DNA of 8,458 bases, from contig CAUZWC010000127.1 in the NCBI GenBank assembly GCA_963583595.1, positions 1 to 8,458 on the forward strand, given 5' to 3'. This DNA comes from JABIRQ01 sp963583595 (GTDB lineage: Bacteria > Pseudomonadota > Alphaproteobacteria > CADEGL01). The notes beneath the pieces were generated by a model. The model made no database searches. It was not told the origin of the DNA and worked only from the letters and a program-made list of their open reading frames with translations. The stretch's first letter is position 1; each line of letters starts with the position of its first letter. Below are positions 1 to 6,718 of the stretch, piece by piece. Both the position numbers and the translations under genes were made by a program.

Positions 1-236
1 TCTGCGACTATCTCGAAGTCTATTTGCGCGCGGATATGTCCTTCCTACGCGGGATCGATCCGAAAGGGCTCTACAGCAAAGCCGCGCGCGGAGAGATATC
101 TGAGGTTGTCGGCCATGACATACCCTGGCACGAGCCTGTTGCGTCCGATCTGGTGCTCGACGCCGCCGAGCGGTGCGCGGCGGAGGAATGGGCGCGCCGG
201 GTCGTCGCACTTCATCCGAAATTGTCGGCGGCATAG
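1..236 (+). CDS. cysC: Adenylylsulfate (APS) kinase, C-terminal part, 5' end outside window
   Basis: This is the last 77 codons of a gene entering from the left, read in the frame starting at base 3 and ending at TAG 234-236. APS kinase phosphorylates the 3'-OH of APS with ATP to give PAPS in the cytoplasm. The visible segment contains IDPKGLYSKAARGEI, a close match to the R-DPKGLYKKAR-GEI signature of the CysC family, followed by a GHDIPWHEP stretch equivalent to the family's G-D-PYE-P segment. The P-loop lies outside the window, so activity cannot be judged. Sat begins 6 nt downstream in the same reading frame, which supports a PAPS-forming pair. The Met at base 36 and the TTG at base 24 are internal codons, not starts. 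Family assignment is fairly sure; whether it serves assimilation or glycan sulfation is inferred from context. Confidence 0.78.
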   Translation, partial: CDYLEVYLRADMSFLRGIDPKGLYSKAARGEISEVVGHDIPWHEPVASDLVLDAAERCAAEEWARRVVALHPKLSAA

Positions 237-242
237 CGAGGA

Positions 243-1325
243 ATGACGACGCTCGACCTCAACCGCACCCAATATCTCGAATTTGAAAAGCTCGCGCTCG
301 GCGCATTCGCGCCTCTTCACGGGTTTATGGGCGAGGCCGAGTTCCACAGTGTCGTGAATCGCATGCGCTTGCCTGCCGGTGATGTCTTTCCTCTGCCTGT
401 CGTGCTCGATCTCGGCCGCGACTTCGCCGCGCTGCTCGAGACCGGCGTGTGCCTAGAGTTGACATTCGAAGGCCAAGCAGTCGGCGAAATGACGGTCACG
501 GACCTCTTCGAATGCGACAAGTTCGCAGTTGCCCGCGAGGTTTTCGGCACCGACGAGACTGCTCATCCCGGTGTCGAACATTTCTATCGAATGGGAGCGG
601 TCTTCGCGGGTGGACCCGTCACCCTTCATCGTCGCGCGCAACACGACCTCTCCGAGTTCGAAATGACACCTGCGGAAACTCGCGAGCTTTTCGCTGCGCG
701 TGGTTGGACCACGGTGGCCGGCTTTCAGACCCGCAACGTGCCGCATCGCGCCCATGAATATCTCCAGCGTGTCGCGCTGGAGCATGTCGACGGACTCTTC
801 ATCCAGCCGCTGGTGGGCCGGCGCAAGCAGGGCGACTATTCGCCGCAGGCCATCCTGCGCGGATATCGCGCCCTGATCGACGGCTTCTATCCTGCCGATC
901 GGGTGGTGCTGGGCATCCTGACGACGGCCATGCGCTATGCCGGCCCGCGCGAGGCGGTGTTTCATGCGATCGTCCGCAGGAACTACGGCTGCACCCATTT
1001 CATCGTCGGCCGCGACCATGCCGGCGTCGGCAACTACTACGGCCGGTACGAAGCCCATGAGATGGTGCGGCGTTTCGTCGGCGAACTCGGTATAGAGATC
1101 ATGTGCCTCGCCGGACCGTTCCATTGCTCGGCATGCGGTGGGATTGCCACCGAACGGACCTGTGGCCATAAGGCGACGGATCCCAGCCGAATATACGAGA
1201 TCGCCGGGACCGATATTCGGGCGGTGCTGATGGGAGGCGCGGAGCCCGATGCGCGCATCATGCGCCCGGAGGTAGTTGAAAGTCTGTCCGGTGTTCCACT
1301 CTTTGTCGAGGCGAACGAGCCATGA
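243..1325 (+). CDS. sat: Sulfate adenylyltransferase (ATP sulfurylase), monomeric Sat type
   Basis: This 360-residue protein makes APS and pyrophosphate from ATP and sulfate. The catalytic QTRNVPHRAHE motif is at residues 162-172, matching the Q-RN--H--H signature, and GRDHAG is at 256-261. A putative zinc knot follows: C295-x2-C298, C307 and H309, as seen in zinc-containing bacterial and archaeal Sat proteins. The N-terminus begins close to the GAFAPLHGFMG segment, so it lacks most of the leader (with a PHGG-type motif) that many bacterial Sat proteins carry. This makes the protein shorter than the usual size of about 380-400 residues. The start at 243 is the first ATG after the in-frame TAG at 234-236; GAGGA at 238-242 abuts it, an unusually short spacing. 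No CysN-type GTPase is present, in keeping with the Sat rather than the CysDN system. The TGA overlaps the next start. Confidence 0.95.
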   Translation: MTTLDLNRTQYLEFEKLALGAFAPLHGFMGEAEFHSVVNRMRLPAGDVFPLPVVLDLGRDFAALLETGVCLELTFEGQAVGEMTVTDLFECDKFAVAREVFGTDETAHPGVEHFYRMGAVFAGGPVTLHRRAQHDLSEFEMTPAETRELFAARGWTTVAGFQTRNVPHRAHEYLQRVALEHVDGLFIQPLVGRRKQGDYSPQAILRGYRALIDGFYPADRVVLGILTTAMRYAGPREAVFHAIVRRNYGCTHFIVGRDHAGVGNYYGRYEAHEMVRRFVGELGIEIMCLAGPFHCSACGGIATERTCGHKATDPSRIYEIAGTDIRAVLMGGAEPDARIMRPEVVESLSGVPLFVEANEP

Positions 1326-2752
1326 GCCGCACCAAGATTGTCGCCACGATCGGACCCGCGACAAACACGACCGAAATGCTGGTGGCCCTGCGCGATGCGG
1401 GCATGGATATCGTCCGCCTCAACGGCTCTCACGCTGATCTCGATTGGCATGCCGCGACAATCGCACTGGTGCGCGAAACCATACCGGAAATTCCCATCCT
1501 TCTGGACATTCCGGGGCGCAAGATCCGGACGGTTATGCTGGCGCACGAGCCCAAATTCGAGGTCGGTGATACCATCACCCTTACGACCGATCTGAACCAT
1601 GATGGGACCCATAAGGTGCCCGTAAATTTCACCGGTCTGCCGGATGCTGTCACGCCGGGCCAGATCATTCTCGCGGATGATGGAACGCTCAGCTTCACGG
1701 TCATCGAGGTCGATGGCGGCGATGTCCTGTGCCGGGCGGAGGCGCGCGGCACGTTGCGTAGCCGCAAGGGCATCAACGTGCCCGGCATAGCCTTTCACAC
1801 CCCGCTGGTGACCGATCGCGACCGCGAAATGATCGAGTTCGCGCGCGCCAACGAAGTCGACTTCGTTGGCATCAGCTTCGTGGAATCGGCGGAGCATGTC
1901 GAAGCGGTCCGTGCCCAGATTGACGCAACGGTGCCGCGAATAGTGTCGAAAATAGAGAACTGGCGCGGCGTCGAAAACATGGCGGCGGTGATCGCTGCAA
2001 CCGATGCGGTGATGATCGACCGCGGCGATCTCTCGGTCGAAACGACATACGAAATGGTGTCGCTCTATCAGAAGCAGATTCTCGAGTTTGCGGCGGCGGC
2101 GGACAAGCCCGTCATCGTAGCGACCGAGATGCTGCATTCGATGATCGAACATGCCCATCCGACCAAGGCCGAGATCAGCGACATCACGAACGCTGTGCTC
2201 GACCGCTGCGCGGCAACCATGCTATCGGGCGAGACGGCGATCGGCGCCTACGCCGTTGGTGCGGTTTCGGTAATGCGCAAGATCGCCGACGCAGCAATCC
2301 AGTATCAGGAAGAACGCGAGAAAGCGTCCCAACCCTTTCGTGCCGACGGCGCGCCGGTACCCGAGGTGGTCGGCCAGGCGATCGCATTGATATGCCGAAA
2401 TCTGCCGATCACAAAGATTGTTGTCGTGACCCGTTCGGGCTATGCGGCGCGAACGGTGGCGGCGGGCCGCCCCTACCAGCCGATTATTGCGGTGACGGAT
2501 GACCCGCGTGTCGTGCGCAGTTTCGCGATCTATCCGGGCACGCGCGGCGTGTTGGTCGACGTTCCGTTCTCCAAGACCAGCACCGACCACATCGTCACCT
2601 GCCTTGAGCAGTTGTGGCACAAGGCGGAATTGGTCGAGGACGACATGATCCTTGTGACCGCAGTCGGGTATCCGCGCTCCGGAAACCGGATGAATCTAAT
2701 TCAGACTCACCGGGTATCTGACCTCATCGAAACGCTCGGCTGGCGCCGCTAG
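1322..2752 (+). CDS. pyk: Divergent pyruvate kinase
   Basis: The 476-residue length is normal for bacterial pyruvate kinase, which converts PEP and ADP to pyruvate and ATP. The TIM-barrel begins with TKIVATIGPA near residue 4. Active-site elements are RLNGSHAD (32-39, usually RLNFSHG), DIPGRKIRT (62-70, usually DTKGPEIRT), SKIEN with the catalytic Lys at K210 and metal ligand E212, RGDL with D236, and the ATEML segment with T268. MLSGETA and a full C-terminal regulatory-type domain follow. So the Lys, Glu, Asp and Thr of the catalytic core remain, while the monovalent cation region is altered: K67 replaces the usual Glu and I63 the usual Thr. The start ATG lies inside the sat stop (ATGA), with GAGG at 1308-1311 as a plausible ribosome site, suggesting translational coupling. 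Context suggests a dedicated paralogue serving PAPS synthesis rather than the housekeeping enzyme, but that is inference. Confidence 0.9.
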   Translation: MSRTKIVATIGPATNTTEMLVALRDAGMDIVRLNGSHADLDWHAATIALVRETIPEIPILLDIPGRKIRTVMLAHEPKFEVGDTITLTTDLNHDGTHKVPVNFTGLPDAVTPGQIILADDGTLSFTVIEVDGGDVLCRAEARGTLRSRKGINVPGIAFHTPLVTDRDREMIEFARANEVDFVGISFVESAEHVEAVRAQIDATVPRIVSKIENWRGVENMAAVIAATDAVMIDRGDLSVETTYEMVSLYQKQILEFAAAADKPVIVATEMLHSMIEHAHPTKAEISDITNAVLDRCAATMLSGETAIGAYAVGAVSVMRKIADAAIQYQEEREKASQPFRADGAPVPEVVGQAIALICRNLPITKIVVVTRSGYAARTVAAGRPYQPIIAVTDDPRVVRSFAIYPGTRGVLVDVPFSKTSTDHIVTCLEQLWHKAELVEDDMILVTAVGYPRSGNRMNLIQTHRVSDLIETLGWRR

Positions 2753-2764
2753 GCGACGGTCGGG

Positions 2765-3727
2765 ATGACTCTTCGGCACGTTCTGCTCGTCGCCAAACTC
2801 GCGGTCTCCGCCGGGCTCGTCTGGTGGCTGGTCGACCATGTCGATATCGGCCCCTTGGCCGCGCGATTCGCGCGCATCGATACCGGTTGGGCCGGCCTTG
2901 CGGTGCTTGCCCTGCTCGCCCAATTCCTGATCGCCGCCCTGCGCTGGCGTCTGGTGACGGCGGCCATCGGCACGCCGCTATCCGTGCGCTTGGCCTTGCG
3001 GTTCTTCACGATCGGCGCCTTCTTCAATCAGACCCTGCCCTCCAGCATCGGCGGCGATGCCTTTCGCGTCTGGTACGCCCATCGCGACGGGCGCGGTCTG
3101 GGGGAGGCCTTCTCGGGCGTCTTCGTCGACCGCCTCTCCGCGCTGTTCGTCATTGTCCTGGTGATGGTGGCCAGCCTGCCGTGGCTCTTCGCCCTGCTGA
3201 CCGATCCGTTGGCGCGCTGGAGCATGGCCGTCGTGATGGTCGGCGGATCGGCCGCTTTCGCCGCGTTGTTTGCCCTGCCCCTGTCGTTCTTCGGGATCTT
3301 CGAGCGCTGGGCCGTGACTCGGCCGATCATGATCGTGGTGCGCGATGCCGGGCGCGCCCTGCTCGGCCGCCAGGCCGGGCTGGCGGTCGGGGCGGCTTCG
3401 CTGGTGCTTCTCATGCTCAGCGCCTTGGTTCTCTATCTCGCCGGCCGGGCCATCGGCACCGATCTCGGCCTGGACCATTGCCTGCTGCTGATGCCTCCGA
3501 TCGTCGCGATCTCCGTCCTGCCGATTTCCCTCGCCGGCTGGGGCCTGCGCGAAGGCGCCGTCGTGGTCGGCTTCGGCTTTGCCGGGATCGCCCAGGCCGA
3601 CGCGCTCGCCGCTTCCCTCCTGTTCGGCCTGCTGCTGGCGCTGGTCAGCTTGCCGGGCGGAGTCCTTTGGCTTATGAGTGGCCGCCGAATCCAGCCGGAC
3701 GAGCAGACACGAGGATCCTCGCCATGA
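2765..3727 (+). CDS. Flippase-like integral membrane protein (UPF0104 / LPG-synthase TM family)
   Basis: This is a 320-residue, very hydrophobic protein with roughly seven to eight predicted membrane segments, the first at about residues 3-20. Two family hallmarks are visible: FFNQTLPSSIGGD at 86-98 and WGLREGA at 259-265, followed by the closing SLPGGVLWLM helix. The family covers the membrane part of lysylphosphatidylglycerol synthase and many stand-alone proteins next to glycosyltransferases, often proposed to move lipid-linked intermediates; the substrate here is unknown. The soluble lysyltransferase domain of MprF is absent, so it is not an MprF. The gene starts 12 nt after the pyruvate kinase stop with only a weak ribosome site, and its TGA overlaps the next ATG. 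A paralogue of its C-terminus is encoded at the right edge of the window on the opposite strand. Confidence 0.88.
   Translation: MTLRHVLLVAKLAVSAGLVWWLVDHVDIGPLAARFARIDTGWAGLAVLALLAQFLIAALRWRLVTAAIGTPLSVRLALRFFTIGAFFNQTLPSSIGGDAFRVWYAHRDGRGLGEAFSGVFVDRLSALFVIVLVMVASLPWLFALLTDPLARWSMAVVMVGGSAAFAALFALPLSFFGIFERWAVTRPIMIVVRDAGRALLGRQAGLAVGAASLVLLMLSALVLYLAGRAIGTDLGLDHCLLLMPPIVAISVLPISLAGWGLREGAVVVGFGFAGIAQADALAASLLFGLLLALVSLPGGVLWLMSGRRIQPDEQTRGSSP
3711..3714 (+). promoter_or_regulatory. Shine-Dalgarno site for the methyltransferase-glycosyltransferase gene
   Basis: GAGG lies 9 nt before the ATG at 3724 and inside the end of the flippase-like gene. It helps choose this start over the much longer open frame running back to 2824, which is a GC-driven shadow of the flippase-like gene. 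Confidence 0.6.
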
Positions 3728-5199
3728 CCGAGGCCGCCCTATATCCGCGCGAGACTACACAGGCGGACGGCCTGTCCGAGCGCAAATGCGCGATCCGAGA
3801 CCTGTTCGACCGCTTGGCGCCCGAGCGTCCGCAGTGGCGCGCGCGCAACGCCTTTTTCCATGAAGAAGACGAGGCATATCTGCGCTTCCTCGTGCCCGAG
3901 GGGCAGCGCGTGCTCGATCTCGGCTGCGGCATCGGCGATACCCTGGCCGCCCTGCGCCCGTCGGTCGGGGTCGGCATCGACCTGTCGGAGCGCATGGTCG
4001 AGATCGCGCGCGAGCGCCATCCCTCGCTCGAGTTCCGGACCGGCGATGTCGAGGACCCGGCGCTGATCGACGGGCTCGACGGGCCCTTCGACGTCATTCT
4101 CCTGTCCGATACGATCGGGGTCCTGGAGGACGTGGAGGAAGCCTTCCGCCTTCTGCATGGTCTGTGCGACAGGGATACGCGCATCATCGTCGCCTATCAC
4201 TCGCGCCTCTGGGAACCGCTGCTGAAGCTGACCGAAACTGTCGGCCTCAAATCCCCGACGCCGCCCGAGAACTATCTCCGGCTCGATGATATCTCCGGCC
4301 TGCTGCAGCTCGCCGATTTCGAGATCATCAAGCGCGAATGGCGCCAGTTGCTGCCCAAGCGCCTTGCCGGGCTGGGCGTGCTGGTGAACCGTTTCATCGC
4401 CACCCTGCCGCTGATTCGCGGACTCTGCTTGCGCAACTATGTCGTCGCGCGGTCGAGCCGGCGGGCAGGTTACGACAGGCCGCTCTCGGCCACCGTCGTC
4501 GTGCCGGCGCGCAACGAGAAGGGCAATATCGAGCCGCTCGTCCAGCGCCTGCCGCAATTCTGTCCCGATATCGAAATCATCTTCGTCGAGGGGCATAGCC
4601 AGGACGGCACCCTGGAAGAGATGGCGCGGGTGGCCGCGGCCTATACCGACCGGGATATCAAGGTCATGGTCCAGCCTGGGCGCGGCAAGGGCGACGCCGT
4701 GCGCATGGGCTTCGACGCGGCGCGCGGCGATGTGTTGATGATCCTCGATGCCGACATGACTGTGCCGCCGGAACAGATGGCCAAGTTCCACCTGGCCTTG
4801 CAGACCGGCAAGGGCGAGTACATCAACGGCACGCGTCTGGTCTATCCGATGGAGGATCAGGCGATGCGCTTCCTGAACCTCCTGGCCAACCATATCTTCT
4901 CGCTTCTCTTCAGCTTCCTGCTGAATCAGCGCTTCACCGATACCCTCTGCGGCACCAAGGTGCTGACCCGCGCCCATTACCGGCGCATCGCGGACAACCG
5001 CCACTATTTCGGCGAGTTCGATCCCTTTGGCGATTTCGACCTGATCTTCGGCGCCGCCAAGCTCAACCTGAAGGTCGTCGAGGTGCCTATCCGTTACGCC
5101 AGCCGGCGCTACGGCGAGACCCAGATCTCGCGCTTCCGCCACGGCTGGCTGCTGCTGCAGATGGTCGTCTTCGCCTTCCGCAAGCTGAAGGCGTTCTAG
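3724..5199 (+). CDS. Bifunctional SAM methyltransferase / GT2 glycosyltransferase fusion
   Basis: This 491-residue two-domain cytoplasmic protein has a class I SAM-dependent methyltransferase at about residues 20-235, with motif I VLDLGCGIGD at 63-72 and an acidic GIDLSERM strand after it. The linker is short and basic (RSSRRAG, about 243-249). A family 2 glycosyltransferase of the dolichyl-phosphate-mannose-synthase-like type follows. It shows VVVPARNE at 258-265, the DAD nucleotide-sugar/metal motif at 342-344, FTDTLCGTK at 404-412, and FGDFDL with VPIRYASRRYGETQ near the end. No multi-helix membrane tail follows, so the product may be a polyprenyl-phosphate sugar or a modified lipid-linked sugar. 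The start overlaps the preceding stop (ATGA). The gene ends on the CTAG it shares with the convergent SGNH gene. Donor sugar and methyl acceptor cannot be read from the sequence. Confidence 0.88.
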   Translation: MTEAALYPRETTQADGLSERKCAIRDLFDRLAPERPQWRARNAFFHEEDEAYLRFLVPEGQRVLDLGCGIGDTLAALRPSVGVGIDLSERMVEIARERHPSLEFRTGDVEDPALIDGLDGPFDVILLSDTIGVLEDVEEAFRLLHGLCDRDTRIIVAYHSRLWEPLLKLTETVGLKSPTPPENYLRLDDISGLLQLADFEIIKREWRQLLPKRLAGLGVLVNRFIATLPLIRGLCLRNYVVARSSRRAGYDRPLSATVVVPARNEKGNIEPLVQRLPQFCPDIEIIFVEGHSQDGTLEEMARVAAAYTDRDIKVMVQPGRGKGDAVRMGFDAARGDVLMILDADMTVPPEQMAKFHLALQTGKGEYINGTRLVYPMEDQAMRFLNLLANHIFSLLFSFLLNQRFTDTLCGTKVLTRAHYRRIADNRHYFGEFDPFGDFDLIFGAAKLNLKVVEVPIRYASRRYGETQISRFRHGWLLLQMVVFAFRKLKAF

Positions 5200-6560
5200 A
5201 GCGGGGGCAAGCGCCCCGCCGCTTTGAGGCCGGCAAGAATTTCCCGGGCCACGATGGCGTAGCCTTCGCTGCTGAAATGGCCGCCGGCGAAATGGGCCAG
5301 GCGCTGCGGGTTCTCGACCGCTTCCAATCCCGGTTCCGTGTCGATGACCAGGATGCCCAGATCCCCGGCGATGCCGAACAACTCACCCTTGATTGCCTGG
5401 CGGTAGTTGGTGAGGTCGGGCACGCCGAGCAGTTGGTTGGGCGTGGGCAGATAGACGAAAACGATCTCGCCGCCCCATCCGTCGACCGTGTCCCGGGCGC
5501 CTTCGAGGATGCGTCGGTAAAGCGGCCAATCGAAGCTTGTCCGCCCCATGATACCTGCCAGCATCAGGCGCAGCCGCGCGAAGGTCAGGATTCCCACGAG
5601 GCTGCGTTCTTGCGCGGCCCCGGCCTCCGCCCGCGGCGGCTCCGCGGCGATCTTGGCCAGCCGCTCCGCCATGTAGCTGTCGAGATAGGCTTCGATTTCC
5701 GGCCGCCTCTCGTAAAGGTTCTGGCGGAACGCGGGGTCCAGATAGGCCATGAGCAGGGGGTTGGTGCGCTCGGCCTCGAGGTCGGTCAGGTCGTTCTCGT
5801 AGAAGATCCACAGGACGGTCCGGGGCCCCAGGGCGGGCAGGTATTCGCGCAGGGTGGCGAGTTCCGCGAGCGGCCCGTCGGCGCTCATGCCCAGGGTCAC
5901 GGTGCGCGGCGCATGTTCGCGCAGGCGGTCGGCGATCGAATCCGCGCGCGGGACGCAGACGCCCCAGGCGAAGGAATCGCCGATCAGGGCCAGATCGATC
6001 GGTGCGCCGTCCCACAGGCCGGGAGGATTGTTGAAGCCCTGGTCGTCGGTAGTATAGAGGCGCCAAGGCCCCTCTTCGTTGCAATGGACGATCAGGCGGT
6101 TCGCATGGTTGGACAGCGGGTAGAGGGTGCTGCCGTCCGCCGCGGCGGGCTGGCGGATGAGGGCGCGCGGATAGAAGGCGGGCATGGCCGGCTTGTCGTC
6201 CCGGCGAAGATCGGCGACGACCTCGGCCATGGTCCGGGAATCGAAGGTGATGCCCGCCCGCGCAGCATAGGCGGCCGTCGCGTTGGTACCTTTGGACCGA
6301 GGACTGCCGAGATAGATTTCGGCGCCGTACAACGCTGCCAGCGCTGCCAGGATGCAGATGGCGAGGGCGAGGCGGGAGGCTCTCGAAGCCCGGAACGAGG
6401 CCAGGCCGATCAGGGCCAAGGCCGCCGGTCCGCCATAGAACAGCAGGCCACGCCAGAGGCCGATCGGCGCAGCGCCGTAGCGTTGCTCGAATATCACGAT
6501 GATGGCCAGGTTGGCGGCCACGAATAGAAGGATGACGGCGTTTGCGAGTCTCGTGGCCAT
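5196..6560 (-). CDS. Membrane-anchored SGNH-hydrolase-like protein
   Basis: The chosen ATG gives 454 residues: three hydrophobic N-terminal segments (about 7-24, 38-54 and 64-80), then a long, probably periplasmic, domain. SGNH blocks are recognisable: LIGDSFAWG with nucleophile candidate S196, a GMSADGP segment for block II, FYENDL with N256 for block III, and GGHFSSEGYA with H428 for block V. The Asp expected three residues before the His is Ala (A425). Relatives near polysaccharide genes act as O-acyl esterases or acyltransferases, so a role in glycan acylation is plausible but unproven. An upstream in-frame GTG at 6617 would add 19 residues; the ATG is preferred because a hydrophobic helix follows it directly. 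The gene faces the GT2 fusion tail to tail and diverges from the GT-C gene. Confidence 0.75.
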   Translation of the reverse strand: MATRLANAVILLFVAANLAIIVIFEQRYGAAPIGLWRGLLFYGGPAALALIGLASFRASRASRLALAICILAALAALYGAEIYLGSPRSKGTNATAAYAARAGITFDSRTMAEVVADLRRDDKPAMPAFYPRALIRQPAAADGSTLYPLSNHANRLIVHCNEEGPWRLYTTDDQGFNNPPGLWDGAPIDLALIGDSFAWGVCVPRADSIADRLREHAPRTVTLGMSADGPLAELATLREYLPALGPRTVLWIFYENDLTDLEAERTNPLLMAYLDPAFRQNLYERRPEIEAYLDSYMAERLAKIAAEPPRAEAGAAQERSLVGILTFARLRLMLAGIMGRTSFDWPLYRRILEGARDTVDGWGGEIVFVYLPTPNQLLGVPDLTNYRQAIKGELFGIAGDLGILVIDTEPGLEAVENPQRLAHFAGGHFSSEGYAIVAREILAGLKAAGRLPPL

Positions 6561-6649
6561 GGAGCCTAGGCTGGCGGTTGCGGCGCGGGCAAACTGGCAT
6601 CGCGAGACCGCGCGCACAAGGCGTTTCCGGCCGAGTCCGAGGCTGATTT

Positions 6650-6680
6650 TTGCTTTCGCGCGGGGATTCTTGTGCTAGAC
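6650..6680 (+). promoter_or_regulatory. Candidate promoter for the GT-C glycosyltransferase gene
   Basis: GCTAGACC (6674-6681) matches seven of eight positions of the Caulobacter-type -10 consensus GCTANAWC. A TTGCTT at 6650-6655 could serve as the -35, with an 18-nt gap to GCTAGA. Transcription would start near 6686 and leave about 30 nt before the ATG at 6719. This is judged by eye only. Confidence 0.38.
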
Positions 6681-6702
6681 CCGGCGCCCGTCCCCCGCTC
6701 AA
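6674..6702 (-). promoter_or_regulatory. Candidate divergent promoter for the SGNH gene
   Basis: On the reverse strand TTGAGC (complement of 6697-6702) is followed after 17 nt by TCTAGC (complement of 6674-6679). The same hexamer read the other way is the proposed -10 of the opposite gene. The leader to the ATG at 6560 would be about 100 nt. The match is weak outside TTGA and the CTAG core. Confidence 0.25.
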
Positions 6703-6718
6703 CTCTCTTTGCCGCGTG

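Noticed and set aside
453..2158. Reverse-strand open frames of 303 and 373 codons under sat and pyk
   Set aside because: They are antisense to two strongly recognised enzymes and rich in His, Arg and Asp with no motif.
2824..3723. Open frame extending the methyltransferase-glycosyltransferase gene 300 codons upstream
   Set aside because: It is arginine- and proline-rich with no domain, overlaps the clear flippase-like gene in another frame, and the ATG at 3724 has a good ribosome site and the ATGA overlap.
2765..3727. MprF-type lysylphosphatidylglycerol synthase
   Set aside because: Only the membrane family is present; the soluble aminoacyl-transfer domain is absent and the protein is only 320 residues.
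3739..5142. 467-codon reverse-strand open frame
   Set aside because: It is the antisense shadow of the methyltransferase-GT2 gene; its composition is low-complexity, rich in Gln, Arg, Asp and His, and it has no recognisable motifs.
5201..5219. GCGGGG / CCCCGC hairpin just after the fusion-gene stop
   Set aside because: It has only six pairs with a seven-base loop and no following U-run, and it lies inside the SGNH coding region; this is insufficient to call a terminator.
5277..6527. 416-codon forward open frame
   Set aside because: It is antisense to the SGNH gene, which has intact motifs and hydrophobic helices; this frame is repetitive in Gly, Gln, Asp and Arg with no domain.
5383..6702. 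439-codon reverse open frame in another phase
   Set aside because: It is an Arg/Pro-rich shadow of the SGNH gene.
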